From the NCBI GenBank assembly GCA_002404055.1, contig DHIZ01000240.1, positions 1 through 5,115 of the forward strand: DNA of 5,115 nt, written 5' to 3'. Position 1 is the stretch's first letter. The number at the start of each line of letters is the position of its first letter. Below, piece by piece: positions 5,003 through 5,115 of this stretch. Source of the stretch: Chloroflexi bacterium UBA4733. GTDB taxonomy: Bacteria > Chloroflexota > UBA4733. Below the pieces are notes generated by a model. That model made no database searches. It was not told the origin of the DNA and saw only the letters and a list, made by a program, of their open reading frames with translations. The position numbers and the translations under genes are program-made.

Positions 5003-5115
5003 GGGCGGCGACTGCGGTCTGCCGCCAAGTTACCGGGGCGACTGCTGTCGCGTCTAGCATCTGCTTCCATCGAGAAAGCGAACGCAGTCGCCCCCCGTCG
5101 CTTGGCGGCAGACCG
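5003..5115. repeat. Large two-part inverted repeat, REPIN-like, reaching the window edge
   Basis: The outer arms CGGTCTGCCGCCAAG (5015-5029) and CTTGGCGGCAGACCG (5101-5115) are perfect 15-bp reverse complements. Nested inner arms GGGGCGACTGC (5035-5045) and GCAGTCGCCCC (5084-5094) match over 11 bp, leaving a 38-base centre (5046-5083). The left half contains its own hairpin GGCGGC (5004-5009)/GCCGCC (5021-5026). GGCGACTGC is directly repeated at 5007-5015 and 5037-5045. Two small hairpin units facing each other across a spacer is the plan of a REP doublet. Alternatives are a MITE or the end of a mobile element; a terminator is less likely because no T-run follows. The stretch from 4868 to here holds no convincing gene. 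Confidence 0.65.

Noticed and set aside
4867..5115. A reading frame on the - strand open from the window edge to 4867, ending TGATG at the methyltransferase start
   Set aside because: The overlap geometry is tempting, but the frame runs through the inverted repeat and its product is Arg/Pro-rich with no recognisable domain, including none of the C-terminal features of a type III polyketide synthase. Openness is expected in GC-rich DNA.
5015..5115. Integron attC recombination site
   Set aside because: The inverted repeat size is suggestive, but the required RYYYAAC and GTTRRRY core sites are not present at the outer ends, and no cassette-like structure adjoins it.

Overview
The window is GC-rich and gene-dense, with strong G/C bias at third codon positions. 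It looks like a bacterial chromosome. The tRNA-Val(CAC), bS21 and FabF-like genes suit a proteobacterium, most plausibly beta- or gammaproteobacterial. That placement is an inference from general character; no marker here fixes the taxon. The tRNA lacks an encoded CCA end.

The left part (1-1140) is read on the + strand. It holds a complete tRNA-Val(CAC) gene, a small cytosolic glycerophosphodiester phosphodiesterase-family gene starting 51 bases after it, and a short, divergent ribosomal protein bS21 gene. The bS21 gene has its own probable promoter, and a perfect CRP-type palindrome (CGTGA-N6-TCACG) lies just upstream of the -10 box.

The right part (4867 down to 1183) is a tightly packed operon on the - strand. 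In order of transcription it encodes a class I SAM-dependent methyltransferase, a FAD-dependent oxidoreductase of the geranylgeranyl reductase/aromatic hydroxylase type, an SRPBCC (polyketide cyclase/aromatase-like) protein, and a beta-ketoacyl synthase of the FabF type with an intact Cys-His-His triad. The first two genes overlap by ATGA and the last two by 11 bases. The set reads as part of a polyketide or fatty-acid-derived aromatic pathway: the synthase would elongate a chain, the SRPBCC protein would fold or aromatise it, and the flavoprotein and methyltransferase would oxidise and methylate the ring. No acyl carrier protein, acyltransferase, ketoreductase or starter-forming synthase (for example a type III polyketide synthase) is visible, so partners must lie beyond the right edge or elsewhere. 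The product cannot be named from this window.

The last ~250 bases (4868-5115), upstream of the operon, contain no convincing gene but much dyad symmetry. There are two short palindromes near the operon start and a large two-part inverted repeat that reaches the last base of the window and resembles a REP doublet (REPIN). The left edge may lie in a tandem tRNA spacer, so both edges may be repeat boundaries such as contig ends.
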